Origin: Mesorhizobium_G sp049840935
GTDB taxonomy: Bacteria > Pseudomonadota > Alphaproteobacteria > Rhizobiales > Rhizobiaceae
Assembly (NCBI GenBank): GCA_049840935.1
Contig: JASGJA010000017.1
Span: forward strand, 124,001 to 188,000
Direction of reading: 5' to 3'
DNA: 64,000 nucleotides
Under the pieces are notes generated by a model that did no database searches, had not been told where the DNA came from, and worked only from the letters and a program-made list of their open reading frames with translations. Below, piece by piece: positions 1-9,336 of the stretch. Made by a program: the position numbers and the translations under genes. Position 1 is the stretch's first letter, and every line of letters begins with the position of its first letter.

Positions 1-995
1 TCACATTGCTCGGCAGCTTTGCCAACAGTGCGAGCGGCCCACTCAAAGACGCCGCAACGAGCGCGGCTGACGGCATCCGCTCGCATCTTGCCCTTTGGGA
101 TGCCGCACAGAATATCTGGTTCGGGCTTTCACTCGGCTCCGTGCTGCTGCTGGCCGCTATCGGACTCGCAATTACCTTCGGCGTTATGGGCGTCATCAAT
201 ATGGCGCACGGCGAAATGGTGATGATCGGTGCCTACACGACCTTTGTCGTGCAACAGGCCACGCTATCGCTTGCGCCTGGCCTCTCCGACTGGTCACTGG
301 CCTTCGCTGTGCCGATTGCCTTTATCATTGCCGCCGCTATCGGCATTGCTATCGAGCGCGGCATTATCCGATTCCTCTATGGCCGTCCGCTGGAAACCTT
401 GCTGGCAACGTGGGGCGTTTCGCTGATCCTGCAACAGGCTGTGCGTACGATCTTCGGCCCGACCAACAGGGAAGTTTCCAATCCAAGCTGGATGTCCGGC
501 GGCTTTGAACTCGGCCAGATGGCGATAACATGGAACCGACTCTGGATCGTGTTTTTCTCGCTAGCCGTCTTTGCCCTACTGCTGTTCATCTCGAACCGCA
601 CAAGCTGGGGCTTGCAAATGCGCGCGGTAACCCAAAACCGGCGCATGGCAGGTTCGATGGGTATTCGCACGCCGTGGGTCGATGCATTCACCTTCGGCCT
701 TGGATCCGGCATTGCGGGAATCGCAGGCGTCGCGCTCAGCCAAATCGGCAACGTCTCGCCCAATCTCGGCCAGACTTACATCATCGACTCCTTCATGGTC
801 GTTGTGTTCGGTGGCGTCGGCAATCTTTGGGGCACTTTGCTCGGCGCCTTCTCGCTCGGCATCGCCAACAAGTTCCTTGAGCCCTATGCGGGCGCAGTGC
901 TCGGTAAAATCATCGTTCTCGTGCTGATCATCCTGTTCATACAAAAGCGTCCGCGCGGCATGTTCGCGCTCAAGGGTCGGGCGGTGGAAGCATGA
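1..995 (+). CDS. urtB: Urea ABC transporter permease UrtB (5' partial)
   Basis: Inner-membrane permease of the UrtABCDE urea importer (LivH-type, HAAT family). The frame is open to the first bases of the window, so the true start and any N-terminal extension lie outside; about 330 residues are visible. A short soluble stretch is followed by about eight hydrophobic segments. The LivH/UrtB-type motif GVMGVINMAHGEMVMIGAY is near visible residue 60 and the VVVFGGVGNLWGT segment near residue 260. It overlaps urtC by 4 bp (ATGA), which implies translational coupling. Urea rather than branched-chain amino acids is inferred from linkage to urtCDE and a complete urease operon. Confidence 0.93.
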   Translation, partial: TLLGSFANSASGPLKDAATSAADGIRSHLALWDAAQNIWFGLSLGSVLLLAAIGLAITFGVMGVINMAHGEMVMIGAYTTFVVQQATLSLAPGLSDWSLAFAVPIAFIIAAAIGIAIERGIIRFLYGRPLETLLATWGVSLILQQAVRTIFGPTNREVSNPSWMSGGFELGQMAITWNRLWIVFFSLAVFALLLFISNRTSWGLQMRAVTQNRRMAGSMGIRTPWVDAFTFGLGSGIAGIAGVALSQIGNVSPNLGQTYIIDSFMVVVFGGVGNLWGTLLGAFSLGIANKFLEPYAGAVLGKIIVLVLIILFIQKRPRGMFALKGRAVEA

Positions 996-2173
996 TTACG
1001 GCCCGGCTTTTCCGTAACGGCGCGGACACCCGCGTTTTTATCGTGGCAGCGCTGCTAGTACTGATTGCAGCACTGGTGCCAGTTCTGAACCTGATGGTCC
1101 CGCCAACGAGCGCGTTCCACGTTCCGCCCCATATCGTAGCGCTCGTGGGCAAATATCTATGCTACGCGTTGCTTGCGCTTTCGCTCGATCTGGCTTGGGG
1201 ATTTTGCGGTATCCTGTCGCTCGGCCACGGCGCATTTTTTGCGCTCGGCGGCTACGCGATGGGCATGTACCTGATGCGCCAGATCGGCTCGCGCGGCGTT
1301 TATGGCAACCCCGACCTGCCCGACTTCATGGTGTTCCTGAACTGGAAGGAACTGCCGTGGTACTGGTACGGGTTCAGCAATTTCTGGTTTGCCGCACTCA
1401 TGGTGCTGTTCGTGCCCGGTTTTCTGGCGTTCTGCTTTGGCTGGCTGGCGTTCCGCAGCCGCGTGACCGGCGTCTATCTCTCGATCATCACGCAGGCCAT
1501 GACCTATGCGCTCCTGCTCGCCTTCTTCCGCAACGATATGGGCTTCGGCGGCAATAACGGCCTGACAGATTTCAAGGATATCCTCGGCTTCAACGTGCAA
1601 GCAGAGGGCACGCGCGCTGCCCTGTTTGCAGCCAGCGCGCTGTTTCTGGCAGGAGCGGTTTTGCTTGTGGCAGCCATCGTTCGCTCCAAGCTCGGCAAGC
1701 TGATGGTTGCGGTGCGCGATGCCGAAAGCCGCACACGCTTCATCGGCTGGCGACCGGAACATGTAAAGCTGTTCGGTTTCACGCTCTCGGCTGTGCTGGC
1801 AGGCATTGCAGGCGCGCTCTACGTGCCGCAGGTCGGTATCATCAATCCAAGCGAGTTCGCTCCGGCCAACTCCATTGAGGTCGTGATCTGGACCGCAATC
1901 GGCGGGCGGGCAACGATCATCGGACCGGTTATCGGTGCAATCGTCGTGAACTTCATGAAGAGCTGGTTCACGGCAGCGTTGCCCGAATACTGGTTGTTTG
2001 CACTTGGTGCGCTCTTCATCGCGGTCACGCTGTTCCTGCCCAAAGGTATTGTCGGGCTTTGGGATGACTGGCGCGCAAAGTTAACCGCGCGGCGCACGAT
2101 AAAGACTGAACCTGAGCCCACAACCGACCAGAAAGAAGCCGGCATAATTGCCGAGCCGCAACCGGCAGAGTAG
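992..2173 (+). CDS. urtC: Urea ABC transporter permease UrtC
   Basis: Second membrane subunit of the urea importer (LivM-type), 393 residues, of ordinary length for UrtC. Hydrophobic segments run from about residue 15 to 350. The family stretch SLDLAWGFCGILSLGHGAFF lies near residue 65 and the GRATIIGPVIGAIVVN segment near residue 305. The tail is polar and charged (residues about 355-393), facing the cytoplasm by inference. It starts inside the last codons of urtB and ends 5 bp before urtD, so the four genes form one operon. The reading frame is intact. Confidence 0.94.
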   Translation: MITARLFRNGADTRVFIVAALLVLIAALVPVLNLMVPPTSAFHVPPHIVALVGKYLCYALLALSLDLAWGFCGILSLGHGAFFALGGYAMGMYLMRQIGSRGVYGNPDLPDFMVFLNWKELPWYWYGFSNFWFAALMVLFVPGFLAFCFGWLAFRSRVTGVYLSIITQAMTYALLLAFFRNDMGFGGNNGLTDFKDILGFNVQAEGTRAALFAASALFLAGAVLLVAAIVRSKLGKLMVAVRDAESRTRFIGWRPEHVKLFGFTLSAVLAGIAGALYVPQVGIINPSEFAPANSIEVVIWTAIGGRATIIGPVIGAIVVNFMKSWFTAALPEYWLFALGALFIAVTLFLPKGIVGLWDDWRAKLTARRTIKTEPEPTTDQKEAGIIAEPQPAE

Positions 2174-2178
2174 ATCGC

Positions 2179-2926
2179 ATGAGCAAGGCACAGACCATCC
2201 TGTATCTCGACGGCGTCTCCGTTGCCTTCGACGGCTTCAAAGCGATTAACGGCCTCTCGCTTACCCTTGGCAAAGGCGAAATGCGCGCCATCATCGGCCC
2301 GAATGGTGCGGGCAAGACCACGATGATGGACATCATCACAGGTAAGACGCGACCAGATACCGGGGAAGTGTTTTTCGACGCCGAATATGACCTGACCAAG
2401 TTGGACGAAACCGAAATCGCCAATCTTGGCATCGGCCGCAAGTTTCAGAAGCCAACAGTTTTCGAGATGCACACGGTCGAAGACAATATTGCCCTCTCGC
2501 TGAAAGGCAGCAGGAGCATTTTCGGCGCACTGTTCCACAAACGCAGCAAGGAAGACGACGAGAACATTGATTCGATTCTGGAAACCGTTCGTCTAACTGC
2601 TCGCCGCCATGAACGCGCGGGCGATTTGAGCCACGGCCAGAAGCAATGGCTGGAAATCGGCATGCTTCTCGCACAAGACCCCAAGCTTTTGCTCGTGGAT
2701 GAACCAGTGGCGGGCATGACCGACGCTGAAACGGAGGAAACGAGTTCGACTTCTCAAGGAAGTCGCTCAAACCCATTCGGTCGTCGTAGTCGAGCACGAC
2801 ATGCATTTTGTTCGCGATCTCGACGTTCGCGTTACCTGCCTTCACGAAGGTTCCGTGCTTTCGGAAGGGTCGCTCGATCACGTATCGGCCGATCCGCGTG
2901 TCATCGAAGTTTATCTCGGGAGATAG
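2179..2926 (+). pseudogene. urtD: Urea ABC transporter ATP-binding protein UrtD, frameshifted
   Basis: First ATPase of the urea importer. Frame 1 from ATG 2179 gives Walker A GPNGAGKT (about residue 40), signature LSHGQKQWLEIG and Walker B LLLVDEP, up to DAETEET near 2742. The homologous continuation (LLKEVAQTHSVVVVEHD, then FVRDLDVRVTCLHEG) is read in another frame from about 2741 to TAG 2924-2926. The junction is best explained by loss of two bases (or gain of one) at about 2740-2744. The H-loop and C-terminus therefore lie downstream of the shift. If the shift is real, the protein ends in about 70 unrelated residues and importer ATPase function is doubtful; if it is a sequence error, the gene is a normal urtD of about 249 residues. 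Confidence 0.9.
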
Positions 2927-2928
2927 CC

Positions 2929-3114
2929 ATGTTGAGACGTGTAAACCTCGCCCTTATGGAAACCGTGTTGGCCGAAAACCGCCGGCAGCGCGCGACGCAG
3001 CATCCACTGGCCGAATATTACAGCGATTGGACACGGGCACATACGCTCCAATCGCCCATGCGCGAACAGCGCGAATTGAGCTTCACAGTCAGTCTCAACG
3101 GGCAGGAAGAATAA
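2929..3114 (+). CDS. Small hypothetical protein between urtD and urtE (61 aa)
   Basis: A 61-residue ORF beginning MLRRVNLALMETVLAENRR at ATG 2929, two bases after the corrected urtD stop and ending TAATG, so its stop overlaps the urtE start codon. That tight packing suggests it is translated within the operon. The product is polar and basic at the N-terminus with no membrane segment and a Gln/Arg-rich middle. I do not recognise a family. By chance it lies in the same frame as the 5' part of urtD, so automatic callers may fuse it to the frameshifted urtD. Confidence 0.55.
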   Translation: MLRRVNLALMETVLAENRRQRATQHPLAEYYSDWTRAHTLQSPMREQRELSFTVSLNGQEE

Positions 3115-3809
3115 TGCTTTCAGTCACCGATGCGACCTTGCATTACGGGGCCGCGCGCGCCTTGCGCGGCGTCTCTCTCACCGCTGAAACAGGCAAGATA
3201 ACCTGCGTTCTGGGTCGCAACGGTGTGGGCAAAACCTCGCTCATGCGCGCCATTGTTGGTCAGCACATGCTGACCAGCGGAAAGATAACCTTCGAGGGGA
3301 AGGAACTCGGCCGGGCAACGTCTTACGACCGCGCCCGGTCGGGTATAGCTTTTGTACCGCAGGGGCGGGAGATTTTCCCGCTTCTCACGGTGAAGGAAAA
3401 TCTGGAAACCGGCTTTGCTCCGCTGAAGCGTTCCGAGAAAAACATCCCTGAACATGTGTTTGAACTATTTCCGGTTCTCAAATCCATGCTGTCACGGCGC
3501 GGCGGCGATCTTTCGGGTGGCCAGCAGCAGCAGCTTGCCATCGGGCGCGCACTGGTGATGCGTCCAAAATTGCTCGTGCTGGATGAGCCGACAGAAGGCA
3601 TCCAGCCATCCATCATCAAGGATATTGGTCGCGCCATTCAGTTCCTGCGCGATACGGTTGGCCTGACGATCATTCTGGTGGAACAATATCTGGAATTTGC
3701 GCGAGGGCTTGCGGACCACGTAGCGATCATGGATCGTGGCGAAATTGTATTCGATGGCGAAGCCGCAGGTCTGGACGATCCGGATGTACGCAGACATCTC
3801 ATGCTCTGA
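3114..3809 (+). CDS. urtE: Urea ABC transporter ATP-binding protein UrtE
   Basis: Second ATPase of the urea importer (LivF-type), 231 residues, normal length. Start is ATG 3114 in the TAATG overlap. Walker A GRNGVGKTS is near residue 37, Q-loop and PQGREIFPLLTV near 82, signature LSGGQQQQLAIGRAL near 130, Walker B LLVLDEPTEGIQPS near 152, and the H-loop region ends ILVEQY. All ATPase motifs are intact. It closes the urt block; ureD follows after 22 bp on the same strand, so uptake and hydrolysis are probably co-transcribed. Confidence 0.95.
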   Translation: MLSVTDATLHYGAARALRGVSLTAETGKITCVLGRNGVGKTSLMRAIVGQHMLTSGKITFEGKELGRATSYDRARSGIAFVPQGREIFPLLTVKENLETGFAPLKRSEKNIPEHVFELFPVLKSMLSRRGGDLSGGQQQQLAIGRALVMRPKLLVLDEPTEGIQPSIIKDIGRAIQFLRDTVGLTIILVEQYLEFARGLADHVAIMDRGEIVFDGEAAGLDDPDVRRHLML

Positions 3810-3831
3810 AGCATCCGCTAGCAGACAGCGT

Positions 3832-4629
3832 ATGCAGCGAGCCGAAGGGCGCGCCCGCCTCGTTCTGCATCGAAAGGCCGGCGCGACACGGATTTGCGAG
3901 CTGTTTCAGTCTGGTTGCGCGAAGCTGCGCCTTCCTTCGAAGCCGGAACCACACGCGCCACAGGAGGCGATCCTTATCAACACGGCTGGCGGCTTGACAG
4001 GCGGCGACCGGATAGAGACTGAAATCGTTGCGACCAATTTCGCGGACGCCATCGTAACGACGCAGGCGTGCGAGCGCGTCTATCGCTCGACAGGCGACAC
4101 CGCAACCGTCACCACGCGCCTGACCGTGGAGGAAAATGCACGGCTGGCATGGCTGCCGCAGGAGACGATCCTGTTCAATGAGGGTCGCCTTGCGCGCTCG
4201 CTAGACGTCGATCTTGAAGGCAATGCAGAACTGCTGGTAGTCGAAGCCGTGTTGTTCGGCCGCAAGGCGATGAACGAAACCGTACGTTCAGGCGCGTTCC
4301 GCGACCGCTGGCGTATACGTCGCGACGGCAAGCTCATATTCGCAGACGACGCGCGGCTGGAAGGCAATATTGCCGAGAAGCTTGCACGGCCCTGCCTGTT
4401 GGGCGGTCATATGGCGATGGCAACGCTTTTGCTCGTTGCCGACGACACCGAGCATTTGCTCGAACCTGTCCGCGAAGCAATTGGCGATCAAGGTGGCGCG
4501 ACCGCCTTCGAAGGCAAACTCGTTGCGCGTCTGACGGCACCGGACAGCCTTTCGTTGCGCCGCCATCTCGAACCCGCGCTCACCATCTTGATGCGTGGGC
4601 GCACTCTTCCAAAAGTCTGGCAAATCTGA
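3832..4629 (+). CDS. ureD: Urease accessory protein UreD
   Basis: Urease maturation chaperone that binds the apo-urease and, with UreF and UreG, delivers nickel to the active site. About 265 residues from ATG 3832 (MQRAEGRARLVLHRK). The frame is open further upstream, but longer starts would overlap urtE. Family hallmarks are GRARL near the N-terminus, SGCAKLRLP, INTAGGLTGGDR and QACERVYRS in the first third. Placement directly before ureA matches the ureD-A-B-C order of many alphaproteobacteria. Confidence 0.92.
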   Translation: MQRAEGRARLVLHRKAGATRICELFQSGCAKLRLPSKPEPHAPQEAILINTAGGLTGGDRIETEIVATNFADAIVTTQACERVYRSTGDTATVTTRLTVEENARLAWLPQETILFNEGRLARSLDVDLEGNAELLVVEAVLFGRKAMNETVRSGAFRDRWRIRRDGKLIFADDARLEGNIAEKLARPCLLGGHMAMATLLLVADDTEHLLEPVREAIGDQGGATAFEGKLVARLTAPDSLSLRRHLEPALTILMRGRTLPKVWQI

Positions 4630-4637
4630 GCATCTGC

Positions 4638-4940
4638 ATGAACCTGACACCACGCGAAAAAGACAAACTTCTAATAGCGATGGCCGCGATTGTTGCCCGC
4701 AAAAGGCTCGAACGCGGCGTTAAGCTGAACCATCCCGAAGCAATCGCGCTCATCAGCGACTTCGTTGTCGAAGGCGCGCGCGATGGTCGCTCTGTCGCCG
4801 ATCTCATGGAAGCAGGCGCACATGTGGTGAGCCGAGAACAAGTCATGGAGGGCGTTGCTGAAATGATCCACGACGTTCAGGTCGAGGCCACTTTCCCGGA
4901 TGGCGTCAAACTCGTGACCGTCCACGAACCTATTCGTTAA
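4638..4940 (+). CDS. ureA: Urease gamma subunit UreA
   Basis: Structural gamma subunit of urease, 100 residues, exactly the family size. It begins MNLTPREKDKLLIAMAA and carries the conserved LNHPEAIALISDFVVEGARD segment near residue 35 and FPDGVKLVTVHEPI at the end. Together with UreB and UreC it forms the hydrolase that converts urea to ammonia and carbamate. It lies 8 bp after ureD and 17 bp before the ureJ/hupE gene. Confidence 0.97.
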   Translation: MNLTPREKDKLLIAMAAIVARKRLERGVKLNHPEAIALISDFVVEGARDGRSVADLMEAGAHVVSREQVMEGVAEMIHDVQVEATFPDGVKLVTVHEPIR

Positions 4941-4957
4941 TACAGAAAGACAGAACC

Positions 4958-5527
4958 ATGAAAAGACTCGCCATTCTGCTCTTTGCGCTGACGCTATCAA
5001 CGCCCGCCTTCGCACACTTGAACCCCGCCGAGCACGGGTCGTTTGCTGCCGGATTTTCACATCCATTGTTCGGCGCGGATCACATTCTGGCGATGGTTGG
5101 GGTCGGTCTATGGGCATCACTGCTCGGCGGGCGAGCGATCTGGATGGTTCCCACCGCATTCGTAATCACCATGATGCTAGGCTTCGCGGCATCCTTCACC
5201 AGCATAGGCCTGCCCTTCGTTGAGCCTACAATTGCGGCCTCGGTGGTTGTTCTGGGCCTATTGGCGATGGTCGCACTGCAAGTGCCTACCGCTATCGGCA
5301 TGGTTGTCGTGGGCTTCTTTGCATTCTTCCACGGATACGCGCATGGCGGGGAATTGGGCACAGCGGGCGCAATGCCGTTCATGGTTGGCTTCGCCATCGC
5401 AACCGCATTGCTGCACGCGGTTGGCGTGGGTTTCGGCCTGCTTATGGGCAGAGGTGGACGCATTGTAACACGCGTTGCAGGGGCATTGACCGCACTTGGC
5501 GGCCTGTGGCTGGTTGCAGGAGCCTGA
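4958..5527 (+). CDS. ureJ: HupE/UreJ family membrane protein
   Basis: A 189-residue membrane protein with a signal peptide (MKRLAILLFALTLSTPAFA) and about six hydrophobic segments. Near residue 34 it has the HPLFGADHILAM motif (HP-x5-DH) typical of the HupE/UreJ nickel/cobalt transporter family, with further histidines in FFHGYAHGGELG. It sits between ureA and ureB, as in several rhizobial urease operons. A role in supplying Ni2+ to urease is inferred from family and position. Confidence 0.88.
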   Translation: MKRLAILLFALTLSTPAFAHLNPAEHGSFAAGFSHPLFGADHILAMVGVGLWASLLGGRAIWMVPTAFVITMMLGFAASFTSIGLPFVEPTIAASVVVLGLLAMVALQVPTAIGMVVVGFFAFFHGYAHGGELGTAGAMPFMVGFAIATALLHAVGVGFGLLMGRGGRIVTRVAGALTALGGLWLVAGA

Positions 5528-5528
5528 C

Positions 5529-5834
5529 ATGATACCCGGCGAAATAATCACAGTCCCCGGCTTCATCACGCTCAATGAAGGCTCGGAAGTTGTAACAATT
5601 GAAGTTGCCAATACGGGCGACAGGCCAATTCAAGTCGGTTCGCACTATCATTTCTTCGAAACGAATAGTGCTCTCGCCTTCGACCGCGAGGCAGCACGCG
5701 GAAAGCGACTCGACATCGCAGCGGGTACTGCCGTTCGCTTCGAACCCGGCCAGACCCGCGAAGTGCGCCTCGTTCCATATGGGGGCAAGCGCGAAGTGTA
5801 TGGTTTCCAGCAAAAGATAATGGGGAAACTCTGA
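5529..5834 (+). CDS. ureB: Urease beta subunit UreB
   Basis: Structural beta subunit of urease, 101 residues, normal length. It opens MIPGEIITVPGFITLNEG and contains NTGDRPIQVGSHYHFFETN and AGTAVRFEPGQTREVRLV, the conserved segments of UreB. ATG 5529 follows the ureJ stop directly, and its own stop overlaps the ureC start (TGATG at 5832-5836). Confidence 0.97.
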   Translation: MIPGEIITVPGFITLNEGSEVVTIEVANTGDRPIQVGSHYHFFETNSALAFDREAARGKRLDIAAGTAVRFEPGQTREVRLVPYGGKREVYGFQQKIMGKL

Positions 5835-7545
5835 TGGCCGCGACGATCACCCGCGCCGCCTATGCGCAAATGTACGGACCAACCGTTGGCGACCGCGTGC
5901 GCTGGCCGACACCGACCTCATCATCGAAGTCGAGAAAGACCTCACGATCTATGGGGAGGAAGTGAAATTCGGAGGCGGAAAAGTCATTCGCGACGGCATG
6001 GGCCAGAGCCAGCTTTCGCGCGCCGAAGGTGCTGTCGATACCGTTATCACCAACGCGCTGATCGTTGACCATTGGGGCATTGTGAAGGCCGATGTCGCCC
6101 TTAAGGACGGGCGCATCGCGGCCATCGGCAAGGCGGGCAATCCCGATACGCAAAGCGGCGTCGATATCATCATCGGCCCCGGCACCGAGATCATTGCAGG
6201 CGAAGGGCGCATCCTAACCGCAGGCGGCATAGACGCGCATATTCACTTCATCTGCCCGCAGCAGATCGAAGAAGCGCTGATGTCCGGTGTTACCACCATG
6301 CTCGGCGGTGGCACCGGTCCCGCGCACGGTACGCTTGCCACCACCTGCACGCCCGGTCCGTGGCATCTGGGCCGCATGATCCAGTCTTTCGATGCCTTCC
6401 CGATCAACCTCGGCCTCTCAGGAAAAGGCAACGCATCACGTCCCGCCGCGCTGATCGAAATGATCGAAGGCGGCGCTTGCGCACTCAAGCTGCACGAAGA
6501 CTGGGGTACGACTCCCGCAGCAATCGACGTCTGCCTGTCCGTCGCTGACGACTACGACGTGCAGGTGATGATCCACACGGATACGTTGAATGAAAGCGGC
6601 TTCGTGGAAGACACGGTTGCAGCCTTCAAGGGCCGCACAATCCACGCATTTCATACGGAAGGCGCGGGCGGCGGTCACGCGCCTGACATCATCAAGGTCT
6701 GCGGCCTGATGAATGTGATCCCCTCCTCCACCAATCCAACGCGTCCATATACGCAGAACACTATTGCCGAACATCTCGACATGCTGATGGTGTGCCATCA
6801 TTTGTCGCCGTCGATTCCCGAAGACATTGCCTTCGCCGAAAGCCGCATTCGCAAGGAAACCATCGCAGCGGAAGATATCCTCCACGACATCGGTGCGTTC
6901 TCGATCATATCGTCGGACAGCCAGGCCATGGGCCGCGTTGGCGAAGTGCTGATCCGCACATGGCAAACAGCACACAAAATGAAAGTTCAACGCGGACGCC
7001 TGCTCGAAGAAACGGGCGACAACGACAATCTGCGCGTGCGCCGCTACATCGCAAAATATACGATCAACCCAGCTATCGCGCAGGGTCTTTCAAAGCATGT
7101 CGGCTCAATCGAGGTGGGCAAGCGCGGCGATCTTGTGTTATGGAATCCAGCCTTCTTTGGCGTAAAACCCGAAATGGTGCTGGTTGGCGGCTCAATAGCT
7201 GCCGCACCAATGGGCGACCCCAACGCTTCGATCCCAACGCCACAACCGATGCATTACCGTCCAATGTTTGGTGCGCTTGGCCGCAGCCCTGCCGTCTCGT
7301 CTGTCACCTTTGTGAGTCAGGCCGCAATGGACCTCGGCTTGCAAGCCAAGCTCGGCGTCGCCAAGGGCATGGTCGCGGTCGAAAACACGCGCGGCGGACT
7401 GTCGAAACAATCCATGATCCTGAACGATGCCCTGCCCCAGATCGAGGTCGATCCGGAAACATATGAAGTGCGCGCTGATGGTGAGCTGCTGACTTGCGAA
7501 CCTGCGACTGTACTGCCGATGGCGCAACGCTATTTCCTGTTTTAG
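5834..7545 (+). pseudogene. ureC: Urease alpha subunit UreC, frameshifted near the start
   Basis: Catalytic subunit of urease. Translation from ATG 5834 gives MAATITRAAYAQMYGPTVGD then RVR, and loses the family sequence at about 5902. The next frame continues ADTDLIIEVEKDLTIYGEEV and stays open to TAA 7543-7545. One missing C (CGCCTGG read as CGCTGG) explains the shift. Downstream active-site parts are intact: GGIDAHIHFICPQQ (Ni ligands), ALKLHEDWG (lysine that is carbamylated), HAFHTEGAGGGHAPD, and the flap MVCHHLSPSIPED with its Cys. Repaired length is about 570 residues, as expected. If the shift is real, urease is inactive unless another copy exists. Confidence 0.93.
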
Positions 7546-7553
7546 GATCGATC

Positions 7554-8048
7554 ATGCTTCGCGCCATCTCGCATCGACACGAGGACAATACCGAACCCTT
7601 CGGTACGGTCGTTCTCGACCATACGGAACGGCATTTGCGTCGCAAGGCGATCACCACCAGCCAAGGCGACAAGGTGATGGTCGACCTGCCCGAGCCCGTG
7701 CTTTTTGCCGATGGAGACAGGCTTGTTCTTGAGAACGGCAAGACCATCGAAATCATAGCGGCGAAGGAAAAGCTCTACGCCGTAACGCCGACGAGCGCCT
7801 GCCCAATCAGGCATCTTGCGTGGCACCTCGGCAATCGCCACCTTGCCGCGCAGATCGACGAGGATCGCATCCTGATTCAACGCGACCATGTGATCCGCGC
7901 GATGCTGGAAGGGCTCGGCGCGAAAGTGGCCGAAGTGATCGAACGCTTCCAACCGGTGCATGGCGCATATCACCAGCATGGCGGCCACGAACACGCACAT
8001 CATCATGACCACGGCCATCACCATCACGGCCACCATCACCATGACTGA
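7554..8048 (+). CDS. ureE: Urease accessory protein UreE
   Basis: Urease metallochaperone that passes Ni2+ to UreG, 164 residues from ATG 7554. The N-terminal UreE fold includes DHTERHLRRKAITTSQGDKV, and the C-terminal domain contains LAWHLGNRHLAAQI with the metal-binding histidine region. The last 25 residues are strongly His-rich (HHHDHGHHHHGHHHHD at the end), a nickel-storage tail seen in many UreE proteins. Its final 8 bp overlap ureF, which implies coupled translation. Confidence 0.95.
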   Translation: MLRAISHRHEDNTEPFGTVVLDHTERHLRRKAITTSQGDKVMVDLPEPVLFADGDRLVLENGKTIEIIAAKEKLYAVTPTSACPIRHLAWHLGNRHLAAQIDEDRILIQRDHVIRAMLEGLGAKVAEVIERFQPVHGAYHQHGGHEHAHHHDHGHHHHGHHHHD

Positions 8049-8695
8049 CCAGCGGTCGCTGCTCCGGTTAATGTCGTGGCTGTCGCCTGCCTTCCCGGTT
8101 GGGGCCTTCGCCTATAGTCACGGCATCGAACGCGCCATTCATGATGGCCTGATCCATGACCGGACGACGCTCGCCGATTGGCTGGGCGATCTTCTCGCAA
8201 GTGGCTCCGCGTGGAACGATGCAGTGCTGCTTGCCGAAAGCTGGCGCGAAGCTTCGACGGGCGGCGACGGCAGCGACGTTGCCGAACTGGCGGTCGCGAT
8301 GGCAACCACCCGCGAGAGCCACATGGAAACCACGTTGCAAGGTGCAGCCTTCAGCGAAGCCGCAACGGCGTGGGGCGCCAATAGCAATATGCCCCTGCCC
8401 TATCCCGGTCGCGGTTGGTGTTACTGCTGCGCGCCAATCGATAGCGCTCGAACCGGCGCTAACCGCCTATCTCCACGCGTTTATGTCCAATCTTATACAA
8501 GCTGCGGTGCGCTTGGTTCCACTCGGTCAGCGCGATGGCGTTGCAGTATTGGCAGGGTTGGAAAGCAACATTCTTGAGATAGCTGCCCGCGCGGCAAAAT
8601 CTTCCATTTTGGAAGATCTCGGTTCGGCTGCGTTCCGCTCCGACATCATGTCTATGCAGCACGAAACGCAATATTCGAGGGTCTTCCGCTCATGA
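8041..8695 (+). pseudogene. ureF: Urease accessory protein UreF, frameshifted
   Basis: Urease maturation factor UreF, thought to act with UreD and UreG during nickel insertion. From ATG 8041 (MTDQRSLLRLMSWLSPAFPV) the family sequence holds to NMPLPYP near 8405. One extra C in CCC 8404-8406 shifts it; the other frame continues VAVGVTAARQSIALEPALTA to TGA 8693-8695 with the conserved C-terminal stretch SDIMSMQHETQYSRVFRS. Repaired length is about 217 residues. It overlaps ureE by 8 bp and ureG by 4 bp. Confidence 0.9.
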
Positions 8696-9336
8696 GTTCT
8701 CCAAACGGTCCCTTGCGCGTTGGTATTGGCGGTCCAGTCGGCGCTGGCAAGACGACGCTGACGGAAATGCTCTGCAAGGCGATGCGCGACCGCTATTCCG
8801 TCGCTGTCGTGACCAACGATATTTTCACCAAGGAAGACGCGCTGATCCTCAATCGCCTTCAGGCGCTACCGGAGGATCGTATCCTTGGCGTGGAAACGGG
8901 TGGCTGCCCACACACCGCCATCCGCGAAGACGCGTCTATCAACCTTGCAGCGGTAGCCGAAATGCGCCGACGGTTTCCCGATCTTGATGTGGTGTTTATC
9001 GAATCCGGTGGCGACAATCTTGCGGCTACCTTCTCACCCGATCTCGCAGACATTACACTTTATGTGATCGACGTCGCAGCAGGCGAAAAAATCCCCCGCA
9101 AAGGCGGACCCGGCATCACACGCTCCGACCTGCTAATCGTGAACAAGATAGACCTCGCGCCACACGTCGGCGCAGACCTTGAGGTGATGCGCTCCGACAC
9201 GATCAAACAGCGCGGTCAGCGGCCGTTCGTTTTCACCGATATGCGCCGCCGCAAGGGCTTGGATGAGATTATCGATTTTCTGATCGAGTTGGGCGGCTTG
9301 CCTGTCCGGGAGAAGCCGCGCGCCGTGAACGGCTAG
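8692..9336 (+). CDS. ureG: Urease accessory GTPase UreG
   Basis: SIMIBI-class GTPase that powers nickel delivery to urease, 214 residues, intact. P-loop GGPVGAGKTTL is near residue 10, TNDIFTKED near 41, the metal-binding motif ETGGCPHTAIREDASIN near 68, ESGGDNLAATFSPDL near 103 and the guanine-specificity NKID near 150. Last gene of the urease operon. Its 3' end overlaps the convergent ccoS gene by 68 bp. Confidence 0.97.
   Translation: MSSPNGPLRVGIGGPVGAGKTTLTEMLCKAMRDRYSVAVVTNDIFTKEDALILNRLQALPEDRILGVETGGCPHTAIREDASINLAAVAEMRRRFPDLDVVFIESGGDNLAATFSPDLADITLYVIDVAAGEKIPRKGGPGITRSDLLIVNKIDLAPHVGADLEVMRSDTIKQRGQRPFVFTDMRRRKGLDEIIDFLIELGGLPVREKPRAVNG

Noticed and set aside
2808..3114. N-terminal extension of UrtE reaching back to about 2808.
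   Set aside because: The extension is open frame across the end of urtD; UrtE homologues start at the ATG at 3114 and normal length results.
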